The notes under the pieces: model-generated
What the model saw: the letters and a program-made list of their open reading frames with translations, nothing else
Database searches by the model: none
Told to the model about the DNA's origin: nothing
Source of the DNA: Pseudomonadota bacterium
GTDB taxonomy: Bacteria; Desulfobacterota; Desulfobulbia; Desulfobulbales; Desulfocapsaceae
Reading direction: 5' to 3'
Assembly: GCA_023412495.1 (NCBI GenBank)
Contig: JAEYNP010000031.1
Span: 1 to 64,000 of the forward strand
Length of the DNA: 64,000 nt
Position numbers and translations under genes: made by a program
In this document: positions 9,733 through 19,523 of the stretch, piece after piece
How positions within the stretch are numbered: position 1 is the stretch's first letter
Layout: each line of letters opens with the position of its first letter

Positions 9733-10905
9733 TCACAATTTTTCAAAGATCCCCGCAGCGCCCATGCCGCCGCCGATGCACATGGAGACCATGCCGTAGC
9801 GCAGGCCCCGACGGCCCATCTCGTGGAGCAGGGTCGCGGTGAGTTTCGCGCCGGTGCAGCCGAGCGGGTGACCCAGGGCGATGGCGCCGCCGTTGACGTT
9901 GATGATGTCCGGGTTGAGGCCCAGCGTCTTGATGACCGCCAGAGCCTGGGCGGCGAAGGCCTCGTTGAGTTCGATCAGCTGGATGTCGTCCTGGTTGAGG
10001 CCCGCGAGTTTCAAAGCGGCCGGGATGGCGTAGATCGGGCCGATGCCCATGACTTCCGGGGCGCAGCCGTTGACCGAGTAGGCGAGGAAGCGGGCCATCG
10101 GGCTCTTGCGGAATTTTTCCAGGAAGTCTTCGGAGACCACCAGCGAAACCGCCGCGCCGTCGGTCATCTGCGAGGAGTTGCCGGCGGTGACCGGGCCATT
10201 CACCTTGAAGGCGGGGCGGACTTTCGCGAGCGTCTCCATGGTGGTGCCGGGGCGAACGCCGTCGTCCACGGTCACCAACTCCTTGGTGCGGACCAGCTTG
10301 CCGTTCACGATGGCATCTTTCTCGATCTCCACCGGGATGATCTCGTCGGCGAAGGTGCCCTTCTCAATGGCCGCCTGGGCCTTGGCATTGCTTGCCACCG
10401 CGAAGGCGTCCATGGCCTCGCGGTCTATGCCGTAGCGCTCGGCCACCAGTTCGGCGGTGACGCCCATGGAGGAGAAGGCCTCCGGCCAGGTGTTCATCAG
10501 GCCGGGATTGGCGGCATATTTCAGGCCGCCCATGGGTACGCTCGTCATGGATTCCACGCCGCCCGCGACGATGCAGTCGGCAAAACCGCACATGATCCGC
10601 TCGGCGGCCATGGCGATGGTCTGCAGGCCGGAGCAGCAGAAACGGTTGACAGTCTGGCCTGGGACTTCAATCGGCAGCCCGGCCTTCATCGCCGCGACGC
10701 GGCCGACATTCATGCCCTGCTCGCCTTCGGGGAAGGCGCAGCCCAGGTAGACATCGTTGATGCTCATCGGGTCGATTTCGGTGCGCTCGACGAGGCCCTT
10801 GATCGCCAGCGCCGCCAGGTCGTCCGGCCGCATGTCTTTGAGTTTTCCCTTGTTCGCCCGGCACCCCGGAGTCCGGTAGCTGGCCAAGATGTATGCTTTT
10901 TTCAT
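9733..10905 (-). CDS. fadA: acetyl-CoA acyltransferase (thiolase)
   Basis: Thiolase of about 390 aa that cleaves 3-ketoacyl-CoA with CoA to acetyl-CoA and a shortened acyl-CoA, the last step of beta-oxidation. The nucleophilic Cys lies in NRFCCSGLQT near residue 90. The His of GGAIALGHPLG and the acid/base Cys of SMCIGGGMGA are present. The length is standard. The ATG at 10905 follows GGGAGA at 7-base spacing and is preferred over a TTG two codons earlier. It is followed by the acyl-CoA dehydrogenase and preceded by the fadB-type gene, with a palindromic repeat in each gap. Confidence 0.93.
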   Translation of the reverse strand: MKKAYILASYRTPGCRANKGKLKDMRPDDLAALAIKGLVERTEIDPMSINDVYLGCAFPEGEQGMNVGRVAAMKAGLPIEVPGQTVNRFCCSGLQTIAMAAERIMCGFADCIVAGGVESMTSVPMGGLKYAANPGLMNTWPEAFSSMGVTAELVAERYGIDREAMDAFAVASNAKAQAAIEKGTFADEIIPVEIEKDAIVNGKLVRTKELVTVDDGVRPGTTMETLAKVRPAFKVNGPVTAGNSSQMTDGAAVSLVVSEDFLEKFRKSPMARFLAYSVNGCAPEVMGIGPIYAIPAALKLAGLNQDDIQLIELNEAFAAQALAVIKTLGLNPDIINVNGGAIALGHPLGCTGAKLTATLLHEMGRRGLRYGMVSMCIGGGMGAAGIFEKL

Positions 10906-10958
10906 ATCCAAATCTCCCTGTCAGTGGGTAGTTGTCGTCTCAATTTTACGTTTTCTCT

Positions 10959-11002
10959 GTAGGGTGCGTTTCACGCACCAGGTGCATGGAATGCATCCCT
11001 AC
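10959..11002. repeat. palindromic intergenic repeat, copy 3
   Basis: Third copy of the palindrome: GTAGGGTGCGTTTCACGCACC on the left and GGTGCATGGAATGCATCCCTAC on the right. Paired changes (GTGCGTTTCACGCAC in this arm) keep the inner stem intact, which suggests the folded form matters. Confidence 0.85.
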
Positions 11003-11013
11003 ATAAAAGCTCA

Positions 11014-13401
11014 TTAATTTCTGAGCGGCTTGCCGGTCTTCAGCATATGCTGGATGCGCTCGGCGGTCTTCTTGTTGGCGCAGAGCTTCATGAAGCCCTC
11101 CCTCTCGAGCTGGAGGAGGTATTCCTCGCTGATCGGGGTGCCGGCATTGACGTCGCCGCCGCACATGATCGTGGCGATGAGGCCGCCCATCTCCGCCTCG
11201 TACTCGGTGATGAAATTGCCCATCTTCATGTTCCACAGCTGGCTCTTGATGGCGGCGGCGATGCCGCGGCCGGGGGCCGGCAGGTTCTCCACCAGGCGCT
11301 TCGGCCGGTAGTTGACGGCAAGGGCCAGGACCTTCTGCTTGGCGTCGCCGATGAGGCGATCGAGGTCCATGCTGACCGAGTCGCCGTGCCGCATGTAGCC
11401 CATGGGGAAGAGTTCCGCCGCGCCCATGGAGACCTTGGCCATGGCGATCTGCTGGAAACCCTTGATGATGAAGGGCTGGACGTCGCAGTTCATCTGCTGG
11501 GCGAGCTGGATGGCCCGCATGGACATTTCCTTGGTGCCGCCGCCTGCAGGCAGGAGCCCGACGCCGATCTCAACCAGGCCCATATAAGTCTCGGCATATG
11601 CATTGACGGCATCGGCATGGAGGCAGAACTCGGCCCCGCCGCCGAGCGTCATGGCGTGCGGCGCCGCCACAACCGGGACTTTGGCGAGTTTCACCGCCAT
11701 GGTCGCCTTCTGGAAGGCCTTGACCATCATGGCGATGTCGTCATAGGCGCCTTCGGCCAGGGCCACGGCCATCATCATGAGGTTGGCGCCGACCGAGAAG
11801 TTGGTCCCCTGATTGGCGATGACGAGACCGACGCCCTCCTCTTCCGCACGCTTGACCGCCTTGTGGGTCATGGCAAGGATGTCGCCGGAAATCGCGTTCA
11901 TCTTCGAGTGGAACTCGAAGCCGAAGACGCCGTCGCCCAAGTCGACGATGGAGCAGTTCGAATTCTTCTCCACCACTTTGCCTGCTTTTTTCAGGATTTC
12001 GAGGCGAATCTCGCCGGCCTTGACCGGCACCGGCGCGTAAGTCTTGTTCAACAGGTCCCAGTATTCCTTCTGGCCCTGTTCATTGTAGCGATAAAAGGAC
12101 TGGACCCCCTTCAAGGCCTCCGGCACCTTGACCCCGTCTTTTTCGGCGCGCTTCACGAAGTCAGCCACGCCGATGGCGTCGAGCATCTCGAAAGGCCCGA
12201 TCTCCCAGTTGAAGCCCCAGCGCATGGCGTTGTCGACGTTGACCACATCGTCGGCGATTTCGGGTATGCGGTTCACCGCGTAGATGAGGGTGTCGCGGAT
12301 GGACTTCCAGGCAAACTGCGCGCCACGGTCAGCAGCGCCGACCACCGTCTTCACCTTCTGACCGGGGTTGTCCACCTGCTTGACCATGGCGATCGACGGG
12401 AACTTCGGCTTTTCGAGGGGCTTGTATTCGCCTGTATTGTAATCGTAGTAGAAGAGGTTCTTCTTGCCGCCCGCCGTCTCCTTCTTATAAAAGCCCTTGC
12501 CGGACTTATTGCCGAGGAGGCCTGACTCGATCATCTTCTTCATGAAGTCGGGCATCTTGAAGACGTTTCGCTCCTCGTCGCTTGGCAGCAGCTCATAAGA
12601 GTTGGTGCCGACATGGCCCAGGGTGTCGAGGCCGACCAGGTCGGCGGTGCGGAAGGCCGCGCTCTTCGGCCGGGCGGTGGCCGGGCCGGCGATGGCGTCG
12701 ACCTCCTCCACCGTCATGCCCATCTCCACCATATGCTGGATGCCCTTGTAGATCGCGTAGGTGCCGATCCGGTTGGCGATGAAGTTGGTGGTGTCCTTGG
12801 CGTAGACGATGCCCTTGCCGAGCCGCTTGCTCAAGAAATCGGCCATGCCCTTCATGACGGCGGGGTCGGTCTCCCTGCAGGGGACGATCTCCATCAGCCG
12901 CATGTAGCGGGGCGGGTTGAAGAAGTGGGTGGCGAGGAAGTTCTTCCTGATCTCCGGCGGCAACACCGTCGCCATCTCGCCCACCGAGAGACCGGAGGTG
13001 TTGGTGGTGAGGATGGCCCCCGGTGCGAGGTTCGGCACGAGTTTTTTCAAGAGGTCGAGCTTGATCGGCATGTACTCGACGACCACCTCGATCACCCAGT
13101 CGCAGTCCTTCAATTTGCCCAGATCGTCGGCCAGGTTGCCGATCTTGATCTGGCTCGAATATTCGCTGAGGTAGAAGGGAGCCGGTTTCATCTTCATGAG
13201 ACCCTGCACCCCGTTTCTGGCGATGCGGTTGCGGACCTCGGGGCTCTCCAGGGTAAGGCCCTTGGCTTCTTCCTGTTTATCCAATTCCTTGGGGACGATG
13301 TCCAGCATTAGAACTTCCAGTCCCGCATTGGCCAGATGGGCGGCGATGGTCGCCCCCATGACTCCGGCGCCGAGTACGGCTACACGATTGATTTGCCTCA
13401 T
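11014..13401 (-). CDS. fadB: 3-hydroxyacyl-CoA dehydrogenase/enoyl-CoA hydratase
   Basis: Bifunctional beta-oxidation enzyme of 795 aa that hydrates enoyl-CoA and oxidises 3-hydroxyacyl-CoA with NAD. The NAD-binding dehydrogenase is at the N-terminus (VLGAGVMGATIAAHLA, residues 9-24), followed by its C-terminal helical domains. The enoyl-CoA hydratase/isomerase domain is last, with the oxyanion-hole segment HAMTLGGGAEF and the LPAGGGTKEM motif. This order is the reverse of E. coli FadB and matches the FadN type of Bacillus. The N-terminus is clean (MRQINRVAVLG). It heads the thiolase and acyl-CoA dehydrogenase genes. Confidence 0.93.
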   Translation of the reverse strand: MRQINRVAVLGAGVMGATIAAHLANAGLEVLMLDIVPKELDKQEEAKGLTLESPEVRNRIARNGVQGLMKMKPAPFYLSEYSSQIKIGNLADDLGKLKDCDWVIEVVVEYMPIKLDLLKKLVPNLAPGAILTTNTSGLSVGEMATVLPPEIRKNFLATHFFNPPRYMRLMEIVPCRETDPAVMKGMADFLSKRLGKGIVYAKDTTNFIANRIGTYAIYKGIQHMVEMGMTVEEVDAIAGPATARPKSAAFRTADLVGLDTLGHVGTNSYELLPSDEERNVFKMPDFMKKMIESGLLGNKSGKGFYKKETAGGKKNLFYYDYNTGEYKPLEKPKFPSIAMVKQVDNPGQKVKTVVGAADRGAQFAWKSIRDTLIYAVNRIPEIADDVVNVDNAMRWGFNWEIGPFEMLDAIGVADFVKRAEKDGVKVPEALKGVQSFYRYNEQGQKEYWDLLNKTYAPVPVKAGEIRLEILKKAGKVVEKNSNCSIVDLGDGVFGFEFHSKMNAISGDILAMTHKAVKRAEEEGVGLVIANQGTNFSVGANLMMMAVALAEGAYDDIAMMVKAFQKATMAVKLAKVPVVAAPHAMTLGGGAEFCLHADAVNAYAETYMGLVEIGVGLLPAGGGTKEMSMRAIQLAQQMNCDVQPFIIKGFQQIAMAKVSMGAAELFPMGYMRHGDSVSMDLDRLIGDAKQKVLALAVNYRPKRLVENLPAPGRGIAAAIKSQLWNMKMGNFITEYEAEMGGLIATIMCGGDVNAGTPISEEYLLQLEREGFMKLCANKKTAERIQHMLKTGKPLRN

Positions 13402-13570
13402 GTTCTTTCTCCAATAGTAGCTTAGAAATTTTTTTGAAAATTTCGTGAGGTACTTATCCCCCCAAGGGGGGACTGAAAATAGTCCCCTTTATGGGGAATT
13501 AGGTTCTTACGACGTTTCTCTGAGAGACGATCCTCTGAACCGTTGATTTTTTGTAACGCTTGACTCATCC

Positions 13571-13629
13571 AAATCGCTATCGGTATCGCAATCGGTATCG
13601 AGATGCGATCCCGGTACCGATAGCGATTT
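13571..13629. repeat. inverted repeat with internal GGTATCG repeats
   Basis: AAATCGCTATCGGTA (13571-13585) pairs perfectly with TACCGATAGCGATTT (13615-13629). The 29-base loop holds further ATCGGTATCG units. It lies in the 283-base gap between the fadD and fadB genes and may act as a transcript-end hairpin or be a dispersed repeat. The same gap holds a CCCCCCAAGGGGGG palindrome near 13457. Confidence 0.7.
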
Positions 13630-13684
13630 CGATACATACGGGGATTTTTTTAAATTATAAGCTCTTCCCTATGCCTTTTCGCGG

Positions 13685-15532
13685 CTAGTTTTTCATATAT
13701 TGGGCGAAAGCGCCGGATCCACTGCCGTGGCTTTCATAGAGATCCTCGATGAGATCCTTGTACTTTTCCAGGATCACCTTGCGCTTGAGCTTAAGCGTCG
13801 GCGTCAGCTCCCCGCCCTCGATCGAGAAGTCGTGCGCCACCACGGCGAAATACTTGATGGTCTTGTACGGGGGATAGCTCTTATTCAGCTCCTTGATCCG
13901 GGAGCCGTACAGCTCCTTGATCTTCGGGTTCCGCACCAGATCATCCATGTCGGTAAAACTGATGTTCTCCTCCCGGGCGAATTCGGTCAACGTCTCCGCG
14001 TTGGGGGTCAGGATCGCCACCAGGTAGGGCTTGCGGTCGCCGAAGACGATGGCCGAGGAGACGTACTTGTCGAGCTTCAGCTCGTTCTCGATGGGCTGCG
14101 GGGCGATGTTTTTGCCGCCGGCGGTGACGATCAGCTCCTTCTTGCGGTCAACGATGTAGACGAAGCCCTCCTCGTCGATTTTAGCGATGTCGCCGGTCTT
14201 GAACCAGCCATCCTCCATCGCCTCGAGCGTCGCCTCGTCGTTCTTGTAGTAGCCGAGCATCACTTGCGGCCCTTTGGCCCACAGCTCGCCGTCGGGGGCG
14301 AGCTTCAGCTCCGTCTCGCGCAGGGCCTTGCCGACCGAGTCGAAGCGCACCATCCCCACCCCGCTGATGGTGAGTGCAGGACTGGTCTCGGTCAACCCGT
14401 AGCCGTTGAAGACCGGCAGGCCTATGATCCACATGAACTCGCAGATGGTCTTGTCAAGCGGCGCTCCGCCGCAGAGGAAGTAGGTGAGCCTGCCGCCGAA
14501 GCGCTCGCGAATCTTGCTGAAGACCAGCCTGTCGAACAGCTTGTACTGCAGGGCGAGGAGACCAAGGGGCTCGCCCGTTATGTATTTCTTGTTCACGTAC
14601 TCCCGCCCAACCTCGATTGCCTTGTGAAAAATCTTCTGCCGGGCGGGCGGCATCTGACCGACCCCCTCGTACACCTTGGCGTAGATCTTCTCGAACAGCC
14701 GGGGCACGCTCACCATGCAGGTCGGCCGCACCTCCGCCATATTTTCAATGACCTTGACCGGGCTTTCGGCGAAGGCGATGTGGCTGCCGTTCATGAGGGT
14801 CGCGTAGTAACCTCCGGTCCGCTCCAGCACGTGGGAGAGCGGCAGGAAGCTGAGGGCCGTCTGTTCCTTCAGCGGGATTCCCAGCTGGGCTGCGCCGTAC
14901 TCGGCATTGATCATGACATTGCGCTGGGTGAGCAGCACGCCTTTGGGGACGCCGGTAGTGCCGGAGGTGTAAATGATGGTGATGATGTCATCCTGGGTGA
15001 TCCGGTCGATCTGCTCCTCGATCTCCTGCCGGTCGGCATCGGAGAGGGGCGTGCCGGTTTCCGAAACCTGTTCCAGGGTGTAGACGGGGAAGGAGCGATG
15101 GCCGAGGAACCCCTCGTAGGAGACCACCAGGTCGATATTGGGAATCTGGTCCCTCACCTGATAGAGCTTCTCGTACTGGGACTTGGTGGAACAGAAGACG
15201 ACCCGCGCCTCGCTGTGGTTGAGGATGTAGGCGGCCTGCTTGCCGGTGTTGGTGGCGTAGATCGGCACGGTAACGCCGCCCACGCTCTGGATGGCGAAAT
15301 CGGAAATGGCCCAGCCTAGACGGTTCTCGGAGAAGATCGCCACCTTGTCGCCGGGAAATATGCCGGCATTTCGCAGGCCCCGCGCCAGCATGAGCACCCG
15401 TTCGTAGAATTCTTCGTAGGTCAGGGGGAGAAAGACGCCCTTCTTCTTGTAGCTGATTGCAGTTCTCTTGGCGAATTGCTTGGCGTTGTCTCTAAGTACT
15501 GCCGGGATCGATCGATACGACATGATGCTCAT
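13685..15532 (-). CDS. fadD: long-chain acyl-CoA synthetase (AMP-forming)
   Basis: Adenylating enzyme of 615 aa that activates long-chain fatty acids to acyl-CoA with ATP. The AMP-binding signature IIYTSGTTGVPKG is present, followed by the FNGYGLTETSP motif, the hinge/FACS region GWFKTGDIAKIDEEGF, and the C-terminal catalytic lysine region TAGGKNIAPQPIE. Length and order fit the FAA1/FadD-type family (COG1022). The start at 15532 has GGGGAGA upstream. It probably feeds the fad genes downstream. Palindromes containing ACGT in its promoter region suggest control by a fatty-acid-responsive repressor. Confidence 0.92.
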   Translation of the reverse strand: MSIMSYRSIPAVLRDNAKQFAKRTAISYKKKGVFLPLTYEEFYERVLMLARGLRNAGIFPGDKVAIFSENRLGWAISDFAIQSVGGVTVPIYATNTGKQAAYILNHSEARVVFCSTKSQYEKLYQVRDQIPNIDLVVSYEGFLGHRSFPVYTLEQVSETGTPLSDADRQEIEEQIDRITQDDIITIIYTSGTTGVPKGVLLTQRNVMINAEYGAAQLGIPLKEQTALSFLPLSHVLERTGGYYATLMNGSHIAFAESPVKVIENMAEVRPTCMVSVPRLFEKIYAKVYEGVGQMPPARQKIFHKAIEVGREYVNKKYITGEPLGLLALQYKLFDRLVFSKIRERFGGRLTYFLCGGAPLDKTICEFMWIIGLPVFNGYGLTETSPALTISGVGMVRFDSVGKALRETELKLAPDGELWAKGPQVMLGYYKNDEATLEAMEDGWFKTGDIAKIDEEGFVYIVDRKKELIVTAGGKNIAPQPIENELKLDKYVSSAIVFGDRKPYLVAILTPNAETLTEFAREENISFTDMDDLVRNPKIKELYGSRIKELNKSYPPYKTIKYFAVVAHDFSIEGGELTPTLKLKRKVILEKYKDLIEDLYESHGSGSGAFAQYMKN

Positions 15533-15574
15533 ACGTTTTCTTCTCCCCAGAAGCTGTTACTGACTTCACGACAA

Positions 15575-15630
15575 TAACGTTTACGTTAACAATCGATTCT
15601 GTTTTCTGTATACATCACCTTAACGTTTAA
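15575..15630 (-). promoter_or_regulatory. palindromic operator-like sites upstream of fadD
   Basis: TAACGTTTACGTTA (15575-15588) is a palindrome lying 43 bases before the fadD start. TTAACGTTTAA (15620-15630) is a second near-palindrome. Both share the ACGT core with the sites at 15796 and 18269. Their position suggests a TetR/FadR-type repressor site, which is inference. The rest of the gap 15533-15834 shows no gene. Confidence 0.45.
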
Positions 15631-15795
15631 GTCAACATCAATTCGAATGGAATGTCGACGAGGTCCCGCTGCCGCTTTCCGGGCCCCTCATTTGAATGGT
15701 GAGATGATGAGTTTGCATGGGAATCCGACAGATTTGCATGAGCCTGTCCAGTGTCCTGCCATAACTTCCAGCAGCCTTCTGCCGCCTTCCTGATC

Positions 15796-15805
15796 TTTAC
15801 GTAAA
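15796..15805 (-). promoter_or_regulatory. TTTACGTAAA palindrome
   Basis: A perfect 10-bp palindrome identical to the core of the one at 18269-18282. It lies between the end of the CoA-transferase gene and the fadD start, 264 bases before fadD. It is probably part of the same operator set. Confidence 0.4.
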
Positions 15806-15834
15806 ACAATCATCCACCCGGAGAATCAATCCCG

Positions 15835-18078
15835 CTAAACCTGCCCGGCGGTGGAGCCGGCCATTTCCTTTACAAAGCTTTTTTGCGAGGAGCGGAAGGT
15901 CTTGCGCAGTTTTCCGTTAGCTCTCAGCGCTGAGAGCACCACCTTCTGCACCAGCTTCTCCTTGCCCGATTTCGGCCTGTCGAGCTGCATCCTCTTCAGG
16001 AATGGTTTGGCCTGGGGTGGTATCGGCCGCAGCAGTTCGGCGAGCAAGTCCTTGATTACGGCCGGTTTCTTCCTGGCCTTCAAAGCCTTCAGGGAGCCGC
16101 CGATGGCGATCTCCTCCGCTGTGAAATCGGTGCCGAACGGGAACGGCACAAAGTGGCCGTCGGCCTGGAAGGGTTTCAGCAGGGCCTCCAGCCGCTCCGG
16201 GTAATTCTGCCGGTACTCGGGGGCGAGCTCGAACTCGGGCGCGAGTTTCCCATGGCTCTTGGCCTTCTTGATCAGCTCGTCCTGGAAGCGGGAATCCGTT
16301 ACCTTGAGAATTTCCTCGATGATCTGCGAGTCTGTCTTGCCCCTGATATCGGCGATGCCGTATTCGGTGACGATGATGTCCCGGAGGTGCTTGGGAATGG
16401 AGGTGTGGCCGTAATTGTAGACGATGTTGGACTTCACCTTGCCGCAGGCCTGCCGGGTGCTGCGGATCATCATGATCAGCCGCGCGTCGGGCAGGGCGTG
16501 GGCCATGGAGACGAAATTGTACTGGCCGCCGATGCCACTCACCACCCGGCCGTCCTCGAGCTTGTCCGAGGTAATGGCCCCGAAGATGTTGGCCATCATT
16601 CCGGCGTTGACGAAGCGGCCGTCCCTGCGCTGCAGGGTGCGGAGCTCCTCGTCGCCGTAAAGTTGGTTGACCTTGTCCACACCGGACATGCCGAACTGCA
16701 TCCGCTCCTCCTCGCTCATGGCGTTGAGAGCGTCGTAAAAGGCGCGGGGGCCGATGAAGAAGGCGCCGAGGATCACCTGGCCGCGCTTGAGTGCGCGGCC
16801 GAGAAGGGGGCGCATCGCCGCGAGGTTCTCGGGGCGGGTGAAGTCGGCGGAAATCCTGGCTGTGCCGTCCGGGCCGTCCAGGATATGGCCGTCCTTGAAC
16901 CTGAGCCCTTCCTTCAGGATGCCGAACTCGCTCAGCATCCTGAAGTCTTTCCTGGTGAGGAGGGGATGGATCCCCTCTACTTCGATGAGGAGTTCGAGGA
17001 TATCGTCCGGGATCCGGTCGGCGGAAAGCTTGCCGGCATTGATCAGTTTCATGAGGGGAATGCTGTCGTAGACCTTCCGTTTCAAAACGCCGCTTTTGTA
17101 CAGCTGGTAGAAGGCGTCGACGAACATTTCGGAGGAGCCGTACAACCCTCGCTCGAAGGCCCCGGTGCCGCCGATCCTGTCGATAAGGGTCCTATACCGG
17201 TCGGCTATGCCGGTCGCCTTCAGCACTCTGTTGTACACCTCGTTTTCGTTCTGCCGCATACTGAGCCCGGCGGCGATGGCGTCGCCCAGGGCGCCGATGC
17301 CGACCTGCAGGGTGCCACCGTCTTTCACGAGCGAGCTGACGTGCAGGCCGATGGCATAATCCCTGAGGTTGACCGACTCCTTCGGCGGGCCGAACAGGGG
17401 GTAATCGAACCCGGGTCCTTTCAGCAGCACATCATAGAGTTCCCCCTCGATCACCGCGTCTCCGTACATGAAGGGCAGCCGGCGATTGACCTCGCCGATG
17501 ATCGCAACCCTGCCGCCCTTGGCCCTCACCCGGTGCATCTCCCGGATGGCCTCGATGCAGATATCGGTATTGCAGCCCATGGAGTACATGGTCTTGCCGT
17601 CGATCTCCCGGCAGGTGATGAGCTGGCCGAAGACGTTGCAGCCGAAGTCCATGGCGTCGCGCACAACATGGGTGTAGTTGGAGTTGAGGTGGTTGCGCTG
17701 GGCCTCGGGGGTCTGCATGTAACCGCCGGCCTTGTTGAAAAATTCGTAGATCTCCACATTCTTCGGCAGCCTGCCGGCACGGAAGTCGTGCATGTAATCG
17801 AACTCCGGCGTCCCCCGGAAGATCCGGTCGACCAGAGGCCCCATGAACCGCTTTTCGATTTCACCCTTCATCCTCGGCCGCTCCAGGGCAAGGGCGGTAA
17901 CTATTTTCAGTTTAATCGTCGGATCTTCCTTCGCCCTTCTATACAGCTCATTGATGAATAGAACCGGCTTCCCCAGCGCGAGGGTCATGGCAAAACAGAT
18001 GTCGTTGCCCATGTAAGCAAGAACATCGTCAACACTTTTCTTCACATCGCTGTAAATCACACCTTTCTTTCCGTTCAT
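15835..18078 (-). CDS. acetyl-CoA hydrolase/transferase family protein
   Basis: About 747 aa. The ATG at 18078 is chosen over one at 18162 because ACGGGTGA precedes it at suitable spacing and the extra 28 residues are not family-like. It has the two-domain CoA-transferase fold: VGIGALGDAIAAGL, then a Glu-containing GLYGSSEMFVDAF segment in the active-site region, GIGGQYNFV and the C-terminal TEYGIADIRGKTD motif. Members hydrolyse acetyl-CoA or move CoA between acetate, succinate and other acids. It is longer than the usual 430-550 aa, with a C-terminal tail of about 100 residues rich in basic residues. It could recycle the CoA load produced by beta-oxidation. Confidence 0.8.
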   Translation of the reverse strand: MNGKKGVIYSDVKKSVDDVLAYMGNDICFAMTLALGKPVLFINELYRRAKEDPTIKLKIVTALALERPRMKGEIEKRFMGPLVDRIFRGTPEFDYMHDFRAGRLPKNVEIYEFFNKAGGYMQTPEAQRNHLNSNYTHVVRDAMDFGCNVFGQLITCREIDGKTMYSMGCNTDICIEAIREMHRVRAKGGRVAIIGEVNRRLPFMYGDAVIEGELYDVLLKGPGFDYPLFGPPKESVNLRDYAIGLHVSSLVKDGGTLQVGIGALGDAIAAGLSMRQNENEVYNRVLKATGIADRYRTLIDRIGGTGAFERGLYGSSEMFVDAFYQLYKSGVLKRKVYDSIPLMKLINAGKLSADRIPDDILELLIEVEGIHPLLTRKDFRMLSEFGILKEGLRFKDGHILDGPDGTARISADFTRPENLAAMRPLLGRALKRGQVILGAFFIGPRAFYDALNAMSEEERMQFGMSGVDKVNQLYGDEELRTLQRRDGRFVNAGMMANIFGAITSDKLEDGRVVSGIGGQYNFVSMAHALPDARLIMMIRSTRQACGKVKSNIVYNYGHTSIPKHLRDIIVTEYGIADIRGKTDSQIIEEILKVTDSRFQDELIKKAKSHGKLAPEFELAPEYRQNYPERLEALLKPFQADGHFVPFPFGTDFTAEEIAIGGSLKALKARKKPAVIKDLLAELLRPIPPQAKPFLKRMQLDRPKSGKEKLVQKVVLSALRANGKLRKTFRSSQKSFVKEMAGSTAGQV

Positions 18079-18563
18079 CCATTCACCCGTAGAATTATGT
18101 TTTGATGGTAATAGGTGACCCGACAGACCAATGGGGTTATTGCTAATCAGATAAGCTATCATTCCGCTTTCAACATGAGCGGCCGTAATCCCTCCTTCCT
18201 GAACATTGAATATAGACTCGTCTCAACCCGCCAAGACTAGTCCAAAGAATTTCTCCGAGCAATATTAATCTTTACGTAAAGATGAAATTAAGAATAAAAT
18301 GAAATTACAGAACGACGGCAAGTTATCCAGTGAAAACGGCATGGGTAACATCAACGTTCACGGCAGATTCTGTGGATAATCATCTAGGGAAGGAAATTTC
18401 GGCAGAGTTTTTCTGACTACTATAAAAAGTGAGGACGAAGACCTGTATCGACGGAGCGCTCTGGAGGAGAGGGCCGGCGTGGAGGTTACTTGGACCGACT
18501 CCGCCGGCAGGAATCGCCCAACATCAATAGAGCATCGCGAGGCTCGGGCTGCCTCCCTTTATT
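18079..18563. other. intergenic region with promoter-type palindrome
   Basis: The 485 bases between the DJ-1-type gene and the CoA-transferase contain no convincing gene. It holds the palindrome annotated at 18269-18282 and AT-rich DNA around 18255-18310 that probably carries the CoA-transferase promoter. Confidence 0.5.
18269..18282 (-). promoter_or_regulatory. TCTTTACGTAAAGA operator-like palindrome
   Basis: A perfect 14-bp palindrome about 190 bases before the CoA-transferase start. Its core TTTACGTAAA recurs at 15796, and a related form lies before fadD. A shared regulator is inferred. Confidence 0.45.
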
Positions 18564-19244
18564 TTATTGCCTGAGGAGATTGACTATCGCTTCGGCCGCC
18601 GCCCTGGAGGATGCGGGGTTCTGGCCGGTAACCAGATTGCCGTCGACTTCGATATGAGACTTCCAGGCGTTGCCTTTGCTGTAGATTCCACCCCTGTTGC
18701 TCAGCATGTCCTCGATCGTGAAGGGAACGACCTCCGACAGCTTTATCCAGTTCTCCTCCCGGTTGGTGAACCCCGTCACCCGCTTGCCCTTGACCAGCGG
18801 CAGGCCGTCCGGGCCCTTGGCGTGCAGCAGTGCCGCTGGACCATGGCAGACGCAGGCGATGGGCTTTTCCCGCATGAAGAACGATTCGATCAGGGAAATG
18901 GAACTGTCGTCCTCGGCCAGGTCCCAGAGCGGACCGTGACCGCCGGGATAAAAGATCGCGTCGAATTCTTCGGGATAAACTGAATCGAGACGCACCGTGT
19001 TGTCGAACTGCTTCCGGGCTTCGGTGTCGTCCAGAAACCTTCTGGTGGCATCCGACTGCGCCTCCGGCTCCTCGCTTTTCGGGTCGATGGGCGGTCTCCC
19101 GCCCCCCGGAGAGGCCAGGGTCACCTGAATATCGTTGTCTTTGAAGACGTAGTAGGGAGTGGCGAGTTCTTCCAGCCACAGACCGGTCTTATTGCCGGTG
19201 TTGCCGAGCCTGCCATTGGATGTGAGAACCATCAGGACCTTCAT
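18564..19244 (-). CDS. DJ-1/PfpI type 1 glutamine amidotransferase-like protein
   Basis: Protein of 226 aa. The nucleophile elbow CVCHGPAALL places the reactive Cys at residue 133. The N-terminal MKVLMVLTSN strand, the Glu-rich FDAIFYPGGHGP turn and the family length fit the Hsp31-like/class-I amidotransferase branch. Relatives act as glyoxalase III, deglycase-like stress proteins or chaperones; the exact activity is not decided by sequence. It stands alone between the pxp genes and the fad block with its own upstream gap of 280 bases. Confidence 0.85.
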   Translation of the reverse strand: MKVLMVLTSNGRLGNTGNKTGLWLEELATPYYVFKDNDIQVTLASPGGGRPPIDPKSEEPEAQSDATRRFLDDTEARKQFDNTVRLDSVYPEEFDAIFYPGGHGPLWDLAEDDSSISLIESFFMREKPIACVCHGPAALLHAKGPDGLPLVKGKRVTGFTNREENWIKLSEVVPFTIEDMLSNRGGIYSKGNAWKSHIEVDGNLVTGQNPASSRAAAEAIVNLLRQ

Positions 19245-19380
19245 GGGAATCTCCTTGTTGTAATGTGACTTGAACAGTAGGAAGGGTTGTCGGCCTGGGA
19301 AGGAATTCCACCTGTTACTCTAAGCATGTGCAAGAAGTACGTCCAGTAATGAGGCCGGGAGGTTCTGCGGGCAGGGCAGC

Positions 19381-19415
19381 GGAGGGAAACCGCCTGTCCG
19401 TCTGCGGTTCCCTCC
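19381..19415. other. inverted repeat downstream of pxpC
   Basis: GGAGGGAAACCGC (19381-19393) and GCGGTTCCCTCC (19404-19415) form a GC-rich stem with one bulge, 110 bases past the pxpC stop codon. There is no T run on the minus strand, so a terminator role is uncertain. Confidence 0.3.
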
Positions 19416-19523
19416 GGAATTTTCCCTCACTTCATCATGTTGGACAGAGGACAACCTGCGGATCGCAGGACATGATGAGCAAAGACGGCAACAGAACCAG
19501 GAGCAGAAGTCTTTTCCGCATGG

